Origin: Gimesia aquarii
GTDB taxonomy: Bacteria > Planctomycetota > Planctomycetia > Planctomycetales > Planctomycetaceae
Reading direction: 5' to 3'
Assembly (NCBI RefSeq): GCF_007748175.1
Contig: NZ_CP037422.1
Coordinates: forward strand, 1,094,528 to 1,158,527
Length of the DNA stretch: 64,000 nucleotides
The translations under genes were made by a program, and so were the position numbers. The notes beneath the pieces were generated by a model. That model saw nothing but the letters and a program-made list of their open reading frames with translations. It made no database searches and was not told where the DNA came from. This document shows, piece by piece, positions 26,135-35,918 of this stretch; within the stretch, counting starts at the first letter, position 1; each line of letters opens with the position of its first letter.

Positions 26135-28747
26135 ATGAGATTTCTTTGTCGCGCTTGCTTCCCTCCCGTTCGTCTTCTCACAACTCTCCTCACCTTAACG
26201 ATCATCGCTTTTTTCTGCTCAGCACCTCTGCTTGCTGCTGAAGGTTCGACGAGTGCGCCACCTGATGCCGAATCGGCAACAGTTGTGATCAGTTGGCTTG
26301 TTGCCATAGCAGGAGCGATCTTTGCACTTTTTACTGCGTACCGCTTCTTCAGCTGGATGGTCAATCAAAGCGAAGGCGATGCAAGTATGAAAAAAATTGC
26401 CGGACATGTGCGAGATGGTGCCCGCGCTTATCTGGATCGGCAATTCAAAGTAGTCACCATCTTTTTCGCAGTCGTGTGTGCACTGCTGGCTTATATGGCC
26501 TTCGGCTTGAAGACTCAATCAGAGTGGGTTCCCTTTGCATTTTTAACGGGAGGCTTCTTTTCTGCCCTGGCAGGCTGGTTTGGAATGCGAACCGCCACAC
26601 TCGCCAGTGCACGTACTGCTCACGCTGCGAAAGATTCATTAAACAGCGGCTTACAAGTTGCCTTCCGAAGTGGTGCTGTGATGGGACTTGTAGTCGTTGG
26701 ACTGGGTTTGCTCGATATCTGCCTCTGGTTTGGTGTACTACATTGGGTCGTCGGAATGAGTCTGGCTGACATTACCGTGACCATGCTCTGTTTTGGTATG
26801 GGTGCAAGTAGCCAGGCTTTGTTTGCACGTGTTGGCGGTGGTATCTTTACCAAAGCGGCAGACGTTGGTGCCGACCTGGTTGGTAAGGTGGAAGCAGGTA
26901 TTCCCGAAGATGATCCACGTAATCCCGCTACAATTGCCGACAACGTTGGCGATAATGTGGGTGATGTTGCAGGAATGGGAGCAGACCTGTATGAGTCATA
27001 CTGTGGATCCATTCTCGCCAGTGGTGCGCTTGGAGTTGCCGCCTATCATGGTTATCCCAAAATGCAAATGATGTGCTTGTTGCTTCCAATGTGTCTTGCC
27101 GCTGTGGGAATTTTTCTTTCTGTCACCGGAATCTTTATGGTGAAAACAAAAGAAGGAGCATCACAGAAAAACCTGCTGAAAGCTTTGGCAAAGGGAATCG
27201 ACAGTAGTGCGATAGGAGTATGCATTGCAGCATTTGTACTTGTCTGGTTGATGCTGGTGATTCCCTCTCAGTCATCAGGAATTCCCGCTGATTCGCCACT
27301 CGTTGTTGGCAATTCTTTATTTGGTGTATTTGGCTCTATTGTTTGTGGTCTCGTTGCAGGCTGGTTGGTCGGAAAATGGACTGAATATTCAACAAGCGAT
27401 GAATTCAGGCCAACGCGTTTTATTGCAGATCAATCTTCGACCGGCCCAGCAACAGTGATTATCGCTGGAATCGCCGAAGGTTTTTATAGCGTTTGGGTTC
27501 CGATTGTCGTGATCGGGGTCGCCATTCTTCTAGCTTTTGGGTTGTGTACCGGATTTGACTTTGCAAATGCTCAGATCTTTGCCATGGGTTTGTATGGCGT
27601 GGCTATCGCCGCTGTGGGAATGCTAAGTACATTGGGAGTCACTCTCGCGACAGATGCCTATGGTCCGATTGCTGACAACGCAGGCGGAAATGCCGAAATG
27701 AGTGGGCAGGAGCCATTTGTTCGCGAGAGAACCGATGCGCTAGACAGCCTCGGGAATACAACTGCTGCCACCGGTAAGGGTTTTGCCATTGGCTCTGCTG
27801 CGTTAACAGCATTGGCTCTACTGGCCGCTTATGTCGAAGAAGTTCGTATCGGATATGAACGCTGGATCGAACATTCGGCTGTTGTTGAAACCATCTCTGA
27901 CGATATGGCAAATGCTTCAGCACTTAAATTGAGTAGTAACTGCATTGCATTACGAACTGCTAACAAAGAAGGACAAGATTCAGAACATAACAATCAGGGA
28001 TTCTTATTATTCCCAGCTCTGAATCTGACCCAAATCACTCCCGGTCGTGAAAAAATTGTAAATGCAGAAGTTGGCTCCGTCATTAATGGGCTTAACATTT
28101 CCAAACTATTAGAAAGAGGGGAAATTGTTGATGTCAAGAAAGCAACAGTGCCTGACTTCTCACGCTTTTATAATTTCTCTCTGTTGAATCCCAAAGTGCT
28201 TGTTGGAGTCTTCTTTGGCGTGATGGTCGCCTTTGTCTTTTGTGCTATGACTATGAAAGCAGTCGGACGGGCCGCAGGCGCAATGGTAGATGAAGTGCGC
28301 CGTCAGTTCCGTGAAATCACAGGCATTATGGAGAATAAAGCCGAACCCGATTATGCTGCGTGTGTCGAAATCAGTACTGCAGCCGCTCAGCGCGAGATGA
28401 TTCTACCTGCGATGCTCGGATTACTTTCACCGATCATTGTAGGCCTTCTCCTGGGAGTTCCCGGCGTCGTCGGCCTTCTGGTTGGTGCCTTGACGAGTGG
28501 GTTTGCAGTTGCCATTATGATGGCTAATGCCGGTGGCGCCTGGGACAATGCGAAAAAGTACATTGAAGCTGGTGCGCATGGCGGAAAAGGAACTGATGCG
28601 CACAAAGCCACAGTAGTAGGCGATACCGTTGGTGATCCTTTTAAAGATACCAGTGGCCCCAGCCTGAATATTCTGATTAAATTGATGAGTATGGTTTCTG
28701 TTGTCATGGCCGGGTTTATTATTCAATACGCATTAGAGTTATTTTAA
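26135..28747 (+). CDS. hppA: Membrane-bound pyrophosphatase (K+-dependent type), ion-pumping
   Basis: An 870-residue integral membrane pyrophosphatase that couples pyrophosphate hydrolysis to H+ or Na+ transport. The signal-like N-terminus is followed by about 16 membrane helices. Substrate loops are [44 protein letters not shown] sequence (near 26860-26980), [10 protein letters not shown] and [17 protein letters not shown] at the C-terminus. The residue set [18 protein letters not shown] has Ala at the position that is Lys in K+-independent enzymes, pointing to the K+-dependent class. The pumped ion cannot be decided. A periplasmic loop (nt about 27850-28150) is about 70 residues longer than usual. 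The exact start is uncertain (an ATG at 26117 is possible). Confidence 0.95.
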   Translation: MRFLCRACFPPVRLLTTLLTLTIIAFFCSAPLLAAEGSTSAPPDAESATVVISWLVAIAGAIFALFTAYRFFSWMVNQSEGDASMKKIAGHVRDGARAYLDRQFKVVTIFFAVVCALLAYMAFGLKTQSEWVPFAFLTGGFFSALAGWFGMRTATLASARTAHAAKDSLNSGLQVAFRSGAVMGLVVVGLGLLDICLWFGVLHWVVGMSLADITVTMLCFGMGASSQALFARVGGGIFTKAADVGADLVGKVEAGIPEDDPRNPATIADNVGDNVGDVAGMGADLYESYCGSILASGALGVAAYHGYPKMQMMCLLLPMCLAAVGIFLSVTGIFMVKTKEGASQKNLLKALAKGIDSSAIGVCIAAFVLVWLMLVIPSQSSGIPADSPLVVGNSLFGVFGSIVCGLVAGWLVGKWTEYSTSDEFRPTRFIADQSSTGPATVIIAGIAEGFYSVWVPIVVIGVAILLAFGLCTGFDFANAQIFAMGLYGVAIAAVGMLSTLGVTLATDAYGPIADNAGGNAEMSGQEPFVRERTDALDSLGNTTAATGKGFAIGSAALTALALLAAYVEEVRIGYERWIEHSAVVETISDDMANASALKLSSNCIALRTANKEGQDSEHNNQGFLLFPALNLTQITPGREKIVNAEVGSVINGLNISKLLERGEIVDVKKATVPDFSRFYNFSLLNPKVLVGVFFGVMVAFVFCAMTMKAVGRAAGAMVDEVRRQFREITGIMENKAEPDYAACVEISTAAAQREMILPAMLGLLSPIIVGLLLGVPGVVGLLVGALTSGFAVAIMMANAGGAWDNAKKYIEAGAHGGKGTDAHKATVVGDTVGDPFKDTSGPSLNILIKLMSMVSVVMAGFIIQYALELF

Positions 28748-28776
28748 GTGATTGAAACAGGCTAGAGGTTACGAAA

Positions 28777-29169
28777 ATCAATACTGAACAATCTAATTCA
28801 ATTGAAGGTGCCTCCAGTTTAGAACGCGCCTGTCTCTGTGCTCAAACCTGTGATGGACTCAAAGGGAAAGACATCATCGTACTGGATGTCTACGATATTA
28901 CTCCTTTGTTTGACTATTTTATTATCACAACGGCTGCCAACCAAAGACAAAGCCATGCGATTGCTGAAGAGGTTCGTGTTCTAATGAAACGCGATCCCTC
29001 GCATCGACGCAACATTGAAGGCAAAGATAGTGAGTGGATTCTCGGTGATTATGGAGATATCGTTCTGCATATATTCACTGAAGAAGCACGCGAGACCTAC
29101 GACTTGGAACGCCTCTGGGCAGATGCCAAAAAAGTGGACTGGCAGTCGTTCAAAGCGGATTCAGCTTAA
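28777..29169 (+). CDS. rsfS: Ribosomal silencing factor RsfS
   Basis: A protein of about 130 residues that binds ribosomal protein uL14 and blocks subunit joining in stationary phase. The conserved core is KGKDIIVLDVYDITPLFDYFIITTAANQRQ, then VRVLMK and WILGDYGDIVLHIF. The region from the hppA stop to 28906 is open in this frame but contains no ATG, GTG or TTG until 28906, which would delete the first strand and helix of the domain. A good ribosome binding site (AGAGGT, 28764-28769) is followed after 7 nt by ATC at 28777. I place the start there as a rare non-canonical initiator. ACG at 28771 is the alternative. It is 29 bp after hppA and probably in its transcript. Confidence 0.8.
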   Translation: MNTEQSNSIEGASSLERACLCAQTCDGLKGKDIIVLDVYDITPLFDYFIITTAANQRQSHAIAEEVRVLMKRDPSHRRNIEGKDSEWILGDYGDIVLHIFTEEARETYDLERLWADAKKVDWQSFKADSA

Positions 29170-29286
29170 CAGAAACCGTAGTTTCTAGCTTTCTCCCCTA
29201 TCAGCGTGTATTCTGGGCATCAATACTCTCGCCGTAGCATCTTCTCATGAAGCGAGAGATTAGAGTCCTGTGATTGGAAATTTGAC

Positions 29287-31251
29287 ATGAATATTCTTGA
29301 TGAACTCAGAACTCGATTCACGCCAGCTTTATTGGCATGGACGGACGATCCATCTTCCGTAATTGAAATGCTGAAAGCATCTCAAGATGCCAAGTTTGGT
29401 GATTATCAGGCAAATTTTGCAATGCCTTTAGCGAATCGTTCTAAAGAGTTAAAGCCACGAGATCTTGCCGCCCAAATTGTTGAACAAGTTGATCTATCAG
29501 ATGTCTGTGAACCCCTGGAAGTGGCTGGTCCCGGGTTTATCAACATCAAGCTGAAACAAGACTGGTTGGAGGATCAAACCAAACAATTAGTTACCGATGA
29601 CCGACTGGGGGTCGCTACTGCTAAGTCTCCACAGAAAGTGGTCGTTGATTTTTCAGCCCCCAATGTTGCCAAACCAATGCACGTAGGACATTTAAGAAGT
29701 TCGGTGATTGGCGATGCCAACTATCGTGTTCTGCAGTTCCTGGGGCACGATGTTGTCGGCGATAATCACATCGGCGACTGGGGAACACAGTTTGGTATGA
29801 TCATTTTTGGATATAAGCACTTCCTCAACGAAGCTGCATTCCAGGAAAGTCCTGTGGAGGAACTGGCACGGCTTTATAGACTGGTAAACCAACTGTCTGA
29901 TTACCATGCAACCAGGAATACCATTCCTACAGTACAGAACGAAGTTGAGCAACTGGAATCAAAGCTGAAAACAATGGAAGCGGCTAACAATCCATCAGAC
30001 AAAAAATCCCAGAAACAGCTCAAGAAATTAAAGTCAAACATCGGAGAACGTAAGTCAGAACTAACGTCGATGCAGGAAAAACTGACTGCATTCGAGCAAG
30101 ACAAAGACTTGCAAAGCAAAGCTGATACCTTTCCTGAAATCGCTAGACTGGCACGTCAAGAGACAGCAAAGCTCCATGCGGGAGATCCCGAAAACCTTGA
30201 CCTCTGGAAACAATTTCTTCCAGAGTGTCTCGAAGCCATTCAAGTTGTTTATGATCGCCTCGATATTCACTTCGACATGACTTTAGGGGAAAGTTATTAT
30301 CAACCTATGCTGGCAGATGTGGTAGCTGATCTCAAAGAAAAAGGATTAGCGACCGAAAGCGAAGGAGCGACTTGTGTCTTCATAGAAGGTTTCAAAGCCC
30401 CCTTTATTGTACAAAAGCAGGATGGTGCGTTTACCTATGCCACGACCGACCTGGCTACGATCAAGTATCGGGTTGAAGAACTCAAAGCAGATCGGGTATT
30501 GTATGTCGTCGATTCAAGGCAGAGCGAGCACTTTCAATTATTGTTTGCCACGGTTAAAGAGTGGGGCTTCACTAATCTTGAATTACAGCATGTGAGCTTT
30601 GGAACCATTCTGGGAAAGAATAAACGCCCATATAAAACAAGATCTGGTGATACTGTTGGTTTAGAAAGCCTGCTTGATGAATCAATTCAAAGAGCATATG
30701 CAATCGTTGCAGAAAATGATGATGCCAAACCTGATGGACCAGAACTAAGAAAAGAGGAACGGACTCAAATCGCCGAAACTGTGGGCCTGGGAGGCATCAA
30801 ATACGCCGACCTGAAGCACAACCGCGATAGTGACTACGTATTTGACTGGGACAAAATGCTGGCAAACCGAGGTGATACTGCTACTTACATGCAATACGCT
30901 TATGCACGTATTTGCGGAATCTTTCGTAAAGGGAATGTCGACCGCCCTACCCTACGGAATGAACACACAATGCTCAATCTTGCTGAGGAAAGTGAAAGAG
31001 CTTTGGCGTTACAAATCAATCGATATTCCGAAATTCTTGAGAGCGTGGCTATCGAAGCACGGCCGAATTACTTGACCAACTACCTCTTCGAGCTGTCAAA
31101 TTTATTCAGTACGTTTTATAACAACTGCCATGTCCTCAAGGCAGAAGACGAGAATGTGAAGACGAGCCGTTTATTGTTATGTGATTTAACGGCTCGTGTC
31201 ATTGAGCATGGATTGTCTCTATTGGGAATCCGTACCTGCGAACGAATGTAA
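29287..31251 (+). CDS. argS: Arginyl-tRNA synthetase
   Basis: A 654-residue class I synthetase charging tRNA-Arg. The N-terminal additional domain is at 1-115. The catalytic HIGH-type motif is APNVAKPMHVGHLRSSVIGD (HVGH at 132-135). GDNHIGDWGTQFGM follows, and YVVDSRQSEHFQLLF and GTILGKNKRPYKTRSGDTVGL mark the C-terminal part of the active site. As in many ArgS there is no KMSKS. The DALR anticodon domain ends at GLSLLGIRTCERM. Residues about 207-280 form a charged coiled-coil-like insertion (many Lys/Glu/Gln, NEVEQLESKLKTME), making the protein longer than typical (about 580). Confidence 0.97.
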   Translation: MNILDELRTRFTPALLAWTDDPSSVIEMLKASQDAKFGDYQANFAMPLANRSKELKPRDLAAQIVEQVDLSDVCEPLEVAGPGFINIKLKQDWLEDQTKQLVTDDRLGVATAKSPQKVVVDFSAPNVAKPMHVGHLRSSVIGDANYRVLQFLGHDVVGDNHIGDWGTQFGMIIFGYKHFLNEAAFQESPVEELARLYRLVNQLSDYHATRNTIPTVQNEVEQLESKLKTMEAANNPSDKKSQKQLKKLKSNIGERKSELTSMQEKLTAFEQDKDLQSKADTFPEIARLARQETAKLHAGDPENLDLWKQFLPECLEAIQVVYDRLDIHFDMTLGESYYQPMLADVVADLKEKGLATESEGATCVFIEGFKAPFIVQKQDGAFTYATTDLATIKYRVEELKADRVLYVVDSRQSEHFQLLFATVKEWGFTNLELQHVSFGTILGKNKRPYKTRSGDTVGLESLLDESIQRAYAIVAENDDAKPDGPELRKEERTQIAETVGLGGIKYADLKHNRDSDYVFDWDKMLANRGDTATYMQYAYARICGIFRKGNVDRPTLRNEHTMLNLAEESERALALQINRYSEILESVAIEARPNYLTNYLFELSNLFSTFYNNCHVLKAEDENVKTSRLLLCDLTARVIEHGLSLLGIRTCERM

Positions 31252-31300
31252 ATATAGATGACAATCACGATAATCAAATTGCTTGCGCCAAGGGAAATAA

Positions 31301-31329
31301 AAAAAGCATTCCAAAATGGAATGCTTTTT
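31301..31329. terminator. Rho-independent terminator between argS and tRNA-Gln
   Basis: Stem AAAAAGCATTCCA / TGGAATGCTTTTT with a 3-nt loop (31301-31313 and 31317-31329), ending in a T-run on the plus strand and in an A-run that acts as a T-run on the minus strand. It can terminate both argS and the converging tRNA transcript. Confidence 0.9.
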
Positions 31330-31338
31330 TTATAAATA

Positions 31339-31409
31339 TTACCCGACAAGGATTTGAACCTTGACTAACAGAATCAAAATCTGTTGTGCTACCATTACAC
31401 TATCGGGTA
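31339..31409 (-). tRNA. tRNA-Gln (anticodon TTG)
   Basis: Read on the minus strand: acceptor TACCCGA / TCGGGTA with discriminator A, D-arm GTGT-AATGGTA-GCAC, anticodon stem ACAGA / TCTGT with loop TTTTGAT (anticodon TTG), 4-nt variable loop, T-arm CAAGG-TTCAAAT-CCTTG. Total 71 nt, no encoded CCA. The D-loop and anticodon arm match bacterial tRNA-Gln closely. Confidence 0.97.
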
Positions 31410-31552
31410 ATGTTGTATTTACCTGTTCAAGACGCGGTAGCTGCGTCCAGGTTCATTACTGAAGTAGAAAAATTCTAATCGAACGGAGTTTATTGAATCT
31501 CTGATAATCTGGCAAGAGTTGTCTCAGAGAAAATCAGCATCTTTCAAATTCA

Positions 31553-32878
31553 CTAATCGTTACGCAATTTGAGATTCATTTCACCCAATTTTTCACGGAT
31601 TTCATTAAGTGAAGTCACGCCGAAGTTGCGACTGGCCAATAACTCATCCGGGCTACGTCGAAGCAATTCGCCCATAGTTCCAATTCCAAGCCGAGACATA
31701 CACTTCCGTGAACGAACAGAAAGCCCGAGGTCGGATATGGGTTTCTCTGTAACAGGATTGTCAGCCAATTCAGGAGGCAAGGCAGCATAGCCACCATCCT
31801 GACCCAATGATTCGTGCAGGTTTTGACCGATGTGTAAACCGAATGAAGTAAGCATCTCTCGGATTTCATCGAGTGACGTCTGGCCAAAATTCTTTCCGGC
31901 TAACAGGTCATTTTCGCTGACACGTGTCAGATCACCCAACGTATGAATATCCATCGCATGCAGACAGTTGCGACTGCGAACAGAAAGCTCGAAATCAGTC
32001 ACTGGTCGATCCAACAGTTGTTTCATGCGGGCTTCGTTACGAGCAGTCTCTTCATCGTAGTACATGCTGTCAGCCGCTTCGATATCTTTTAGATACATCG
32101 CAGCCATTTCATTTTGTGGATCTGCTTCCAAGATACGCCGGAAACAAAATGCAGCAGCCGGATAGTTTTCCATATCCTCATAGAGTAATCCCAAATTCAG
32201 AATCGCTCCCAGATAGAAAGGCGGGCTGGAGAGTGACTGCTCATAGAGACGGATCGCATCTTCATCATTTCCACGCGAAGCGTTTTCTCCTGCGAGACGA
32301 AATATCGCGCGAGAGTGACGGGGGTCCATATCGACGGCTCGTTCAAAATATTCAATCGCCCCGTATAAGTCTCCACGGTCTGAGCGAATACATCCCATCT
32401 GGAATGAATATTCGGCTCGGCCAGCCGCATCTTTAGCGATGGAAGAGAGAATCGTTTCTGATTCATCCAAATTACCCACCAGGCGAAAAGTTTCTGCTCT
32501 TCTCAGTGAGCACTCAATTGCATCGTAGCCCAACTTTGCTGCTGTCTCTAGTTGTTTGCCAGCGTCTGGATATCGCTTTAGTGCGATTAAAGAAACAGCA
32601 TGAAAAAAGCTGGCCGTTGCGTTATCTTGAACTTTTTCAAGTTGCTCAACAGCATCACTGTGTTGACCTAACAAATGCAAGGCGATACCAGCCTTCGCAG
32701 AAAGCTCAGGCGAAGCCTGACCCTCAGCGATATTTTTGACGAGAGCCTGTACTTCATTACGTAGTTCGGCAACCTGATCAGAGCAGACAATTTCAGTCAA
32801 CTGCTCTACATCTGAATATCCGACACTACCAGAACTTTGTAATACACCTTTTACATCAATTAATTCGTCTACACTCAC
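31553..32878 (-). CDS. TPR protein with two C-terminal RNA polymerase alpha-CTD-like domains
   Basis: A 441-residue soluble protein. The start is placed at GTG 32878 with AAAGGAA 7 nt upstream. TPR-like repeats cover about residues 60-270 (ALHLLGQHSDAVEQLEKV, YFERAVDMDPRHSRAIFRLA, YLGAILNLGLLYEDMENYPA). Two RpoA C-terminal domains follow, at about 290-350 and 380-438: SVRSRNCLHAMDIHTLGDL and SVRSRKCMSRLGIGTMGEL, each ending in NFG-x-TSL-x-EIRE-x-L. In E. coli RpoA the Arg of SVRS contacts DNA at UP elements. It is kept in both copies, while the lysine after G-x is Thr in both. This suggests interaction with DNA or transcription factors, but no family function is established. Confidence 0.92.
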   Translation of the reverse strand: MSVDELIDVKGVLQSSGSVGYSDVEQLTEIVCSDQVAELRNEVQALVKNIAEGQASPELSAKAGIALHLLGQHSDAVEQLEKVQDNATASFFHAVSLIALKRYPDAGKQLETAAKLGYDAIECSLRRAETFRLVGNLDESETILSSIAKDAAGRAEYSFQMGCIRSDRGDLYGAIEYFERAVDMDPRHSRAIFRLAGENASRGNDEDAIRLYEQSLSSPPFYLGAILNLGLLYEDMENYPAAAFCFRRILEADPQNEMAAMYLKDIEAADSMYYDEETARNEARMKQLLDRPVTDFELSVRSRNCLHAMDIHTLGDLTRVSENDLLAGKNFGQTSLDEIREMLTSFGLHIGQNLHESLGQDGGYAALPPELADNPVTEKPISDLGLSVRSRKCMSRLGIGTMGELLRRSPDELLASRNFGVTSLNEIREKLGEMNLKLRND

Positions 32879-33092
32879 ACTAATTTCCTTTATTGCAGCT
32901 AGCGCGCAGATGGAAGCAGGCAATAGATATCATCGCGACCAACTATTACCAAATTTCTTAAACTCGAATCTTACAATCTGGTTAGGGAAACAGCAACCAT
33001 CAAGGCTCGTTTACCCTGTTTTATCGCTATAGCTATGTACCTTATGCTTAAACATTACAAAAAAGTGGTCAAACAAACACCAATAAGCCTCT

Positions 33093-34526
33093 TCAATGGA
33101 CAAGCCCCTGATAACCACCATCAGAGGGAGATCCCGGCAAATGAATATTTTCTTGGACGATTGCTCTGCCTGGATAGTCATTCAAAACGCTTTTCAGCAG
33201 CTCTTCATTCTCCCTGGGGTCGAAGGAACAGGTGGAATAGACCAAGCGGCCTCTTGACTTCAAATGGTCTAAAGCAAGTCGAACCAAGTGACGCTGAATT
33301 TCAACCAGTTCATTGATTGAGGAATCATCAATGCGCCAACGTGCTTCAGGACGTTTACCAAGCACCCCCGAGTTTGAACAAGGGGCATCGACTAAAATCG
33401 CATCGAAGGGAGCGCCAGGTAAATCAGTTTCATACAACTTAATCAGTCGAGGCTGAACGATATTGAGCCCAAGTCTAGAAGTGTTCTGTTTGATATTATC
33501 GAGCCGGTCCTCTCCAACATCAGTTGCAATAATCGCCCCCTGATTTTGCATTAGTTCTGCAAGATGAGTCGTTTTCGTTCCAGGAGCCGCACACAAATCC
33601 AAAACCGTTTCATCCGGCTGTGGATTTAAGAGATTTCCGGCTGCAATCGCAGATTCATCCTGGATCGTAAATTTTCCAGAATCAAATCCAACAAGAGATT
33701 CTAGAGGAACTGCCTGGTCCAACCTGATCGATTGAGGCTCTTTTCCCAAGCTAGCCTGGATACCCGAATCCAGAAGCTCCGCGAGTAAAGATTCCCGATT
33801 GGTTTTTAAAAGGTTAACACGCAAATAGAGCTTATTGCGCTGATTAAACCATTGAGCAATCTGAAGTGTTTGATCGACACCATATCGAGTAAACCAATCA
33901 GAAACGAGTGTCTCAGGAAAACTAAATGCTCTGGAAACATACCTGGAAAAATTTGTTTCAGGATCATCAAAATAATCTGATGCAAAACAGCGATATCGCT
34001 CGTAGCTCAAGGGAATCGCATTCGCTTGAGGGGTAATGGCAATTTCTTCAATAAGTTGTCGACTCATTGAACGCAAAATCGCATTCACCATTTTTTTCCA
34101 GCGTACACGCTTGAGCTTCCCTGCAAGCTCAACTGTTTCAGAAACTGCTGCGTGATCGGGAATCTGATCGAGCATGACCAATTGATACACACCGATTTGC
34201 AGCAGCGTCCACAAGGAAGGCTCCACCTTCTCCCTTGGACGCGTCAACTGGTGCTCAATCAGCGTATCGAGAGTCAACTGTCGTCGAATGACGCCAATAC
34301 TGATTTCCATCGCTAGTCGGCGATCTTGCGAGGAAAGTTCAATACGATGATCCCAGCGATGAAGCGAATCACTTACAAATTGATCACGAGTGCGATATTC
34401 TTCAAGCAGAAAAAAGGCGAGTTCACGCGCGGAGCGAAAATATTGGGGCAGTTGTATGTCTTGCGAATTTGAAGATGGCTTTTTTTGATGCCATACATTT
34501 TTCTTTTTCACGATGACTGACCACAC
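33093..34526 (-). CDS. rsmB: 16S rRNA (cytosine-967-C5) methyltransferase
   Basis: A 477-residue enzyme using SAM to methylate C967 of 16S rRNA. The N-terminal NusB-like domain (about 30-170) contains [12 protein letters not shown] and [21 protein letters not shown]. The catalytic Rossmann domain has [14 protein letters not shown] (SAM motif I, residues about 313-326), [16 protein letters not shown] (motif IV with catalytic Cys) and [16 protein letters not shown] (motif VI with second Cys). It overlaps the 3' end of aroA by 19 bp on the same strand, so it is probably translationally coupled. Confidence 0.95.
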   Translation of the reverse strand: MWSVIVKKKNVWHQKKPSSNSQDIQLPQYFRSARELAFFLLEEYRTRDQFVSDSLHRWDHRIELSSQDRRLAMEISIGVIRRQLTLDTLIEHQLTRPREKVEPSLWTLLQIGVYQLVMLDQIPDHAAVSETVELAGKLKRVRWKKMVNAILRSMSRQLIEEIAITPQANAIPLSYERYRCFASDYFDDPETNFSRYVSRAFSFPETLVSDWFTRYGVDQTLQIAQWFNQRNKLYLRVNLLKTNRESLLAELLDSGIQASLGKEPQSIRLDQAVPLESLVGFDSGKFTIQDESAIAAGNLLNPQPDETVLDLCAAPGTKTTHLAELMQNQGAIIATDVGEDRLDNIKQNTSRLGLNIVQPRLIKLYETDLPGAPFDAILVDAPCSNSGVLGKRPEARWRIDDSSINELVEIQRHLVRLALDHLKSRGRLVYSTCSFDPRENEELLKSVLNDYPGRAIVQENIHLPGSPSDGGYQGLVH

Positions 34527-35794
34527 AACTTTTCCAGATCGGCAAAGAAATGCGGATAAGTCTTAATGGTACAATCTGGATCTGCAATCACGATTCCTGG
34601 GACTTTCAAGCCGACCAATGCAAAACTCATCGCCATTCGATGATCATCATATGTCTCGATTGTTGCCGAATGAATTTCACCTGGATATATCGTGATCGAA
34701 TCCTCCGTTTCTTCAACTTTGATCCCCATTCGCTTCAATTCATTTGCAATCGCAGTGAGACGATCAGTTTCCTTGTGGCGAATATGCCCCACATTCCTGA
34801 TAGAGGTAGGACCTTCTGCAAACAATGCAACTGCGGCCAACGTCTGAGCGGTATCACTAATATCATTCATGTCCACATCGATGCCTTTTAAGGGGCAACC
34901 ATGCACAGTGATACTATTGCGACTTTGTTCTATGTTGCATCCCATGTCTTCCAGGACCCGAATAAAATTGATATCGCCTTGCAACGCATCTTGATTCAAC
35001 CCCTCTACTGTGACACTCCCTCCCGTAATCGCAGCAGCAGCAAAAAAATAGCTGGCTGCAGAAGCGTCAGGTTCAATATCATAAGCTATGGATCGCCGAT
35101 AGGTTTGCGGGTGAATTCTCCATACAGAGGGTTGAATTCGATCTATGGTAACACCAAATTGTGCCATAACTCCTAACGTAATCTCCAGATACGGCTTTGA
35201 GACCATTTTACCCTGGATGGATATGGTAATGGGATTTTCAGCAGTCGCAGCAACCATCAACAAGGCGCTTAAATATTGACTAGACACGCTACCAGAAATT
35301 GCAGTTTCACCACCTGATAATCCATTCCCTTTGACTCTGACTGGTGGGCAACCTGTATCATTTTCACAGACAACATCGACTCCTAATTGCTTCAACGCTT
35401 CCACCAAATGCTGAATGGGGCGTTCTCGCATGCGCGCATTGCCATCTAGAATATATTCACCGGTACCTGTTGCACAAAGTGCCGTCAAGAACCGGATACT
35501 GGTACCGCTGTTCTCCAACCACAGGGAGGCTGTTGATTGTGGAATTTTTCCAGCACAGCCTTCTACCAGGATAGTACACTTTTCCGGATCGTGCTTGACG
35601 TTGATACCTAATCGATTCAGGCTTTCAATCATGACCTGAGTGTCCTGGCTATCCAGAACTCCTGTTAACTGAGTCGTTCCTTCAGCGAGTGCGGCAACAA
35701 TTAATGCACGATTCGTAATGCTTTTTGAGCCAGGTGGACGAATCGTCCCTTCAATGGAACCGGTAACAGGTTTGACTTGATAAGTTTTGAGCAT
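34508..35794 (-). CDS. aroA: 3-phosphoshikimate 1-carboxyvinyltransferase (EPSP synthase)
   Basis: A 428-residue enzyme of the shikimate pathway that joins shikimate-3-phosphate and phosphoenolpyruvate. Typical motifs: [20 protein letters not shown] near the N-terminus, [13 protein letters not shown] (the LG-x-A-G-T region, residues about 88-100), [30 protein letters not shown] (about 338-356) and [12 protein letters not shown] with the catalytic Asp/His. Length is standard. The gene overlaps rsmB downstream and has about 120 bp upstream. Confidence 0.97.
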   Translation of the reverse strand: MLKTYQVKPVTGSIEGTIRPPGSKSITNRALIVAALAEGTTQLTGVLDSQDTQVMIESLNRLGINVKHDPEKCTILVEGCAGKIPQSTASLWLENSGTSIRFLTALCATGTGEYILDGNARMRERPIQHLVEALKQLGVDVVCENDTGCPPVRVKGNGLSGGETAISGSVSSQYLSALLMVAATAENPITISIQGKMVSKPYLEITLGVMAQFGVTIDRIQPSVWRIHPQTYRRSIAYDIEPDASAASYFFAAAAITGGSVTVEGLNQDALQGDINFIRVLEDMGCNIEQSRNSITVHGCPLKGIDVDMNDISDTAQTLAAVALFAEGPTSIRNVGHIRHKETDRLTAIANELKRMGIKVEETEDSITIYPGEIHSATIETYDDHRMAMSFALVGLKVPGIVIADPDCTIKTYPHFFADLEKLCGQSS

Positions 35795-35918
35795 GGAAAA
35801 GTTAAATGAAAGATGTGTTGAGATCTGGTAACTGTCTCAAGCTAATAGTGAATGAGTCGTTAATTCGTCACAGCATACACACTTGGTATCCAAACCTAAA
35901 GTGAGTAGATCCGTGTCT

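Noticed and set aside
30129-30275. Possible frameshift in argS because of the long insertion
   Set aside because: The frame is continuous and all catalytic and anticodon-domain motifs lie in order, so the insertion is natural and not an error.
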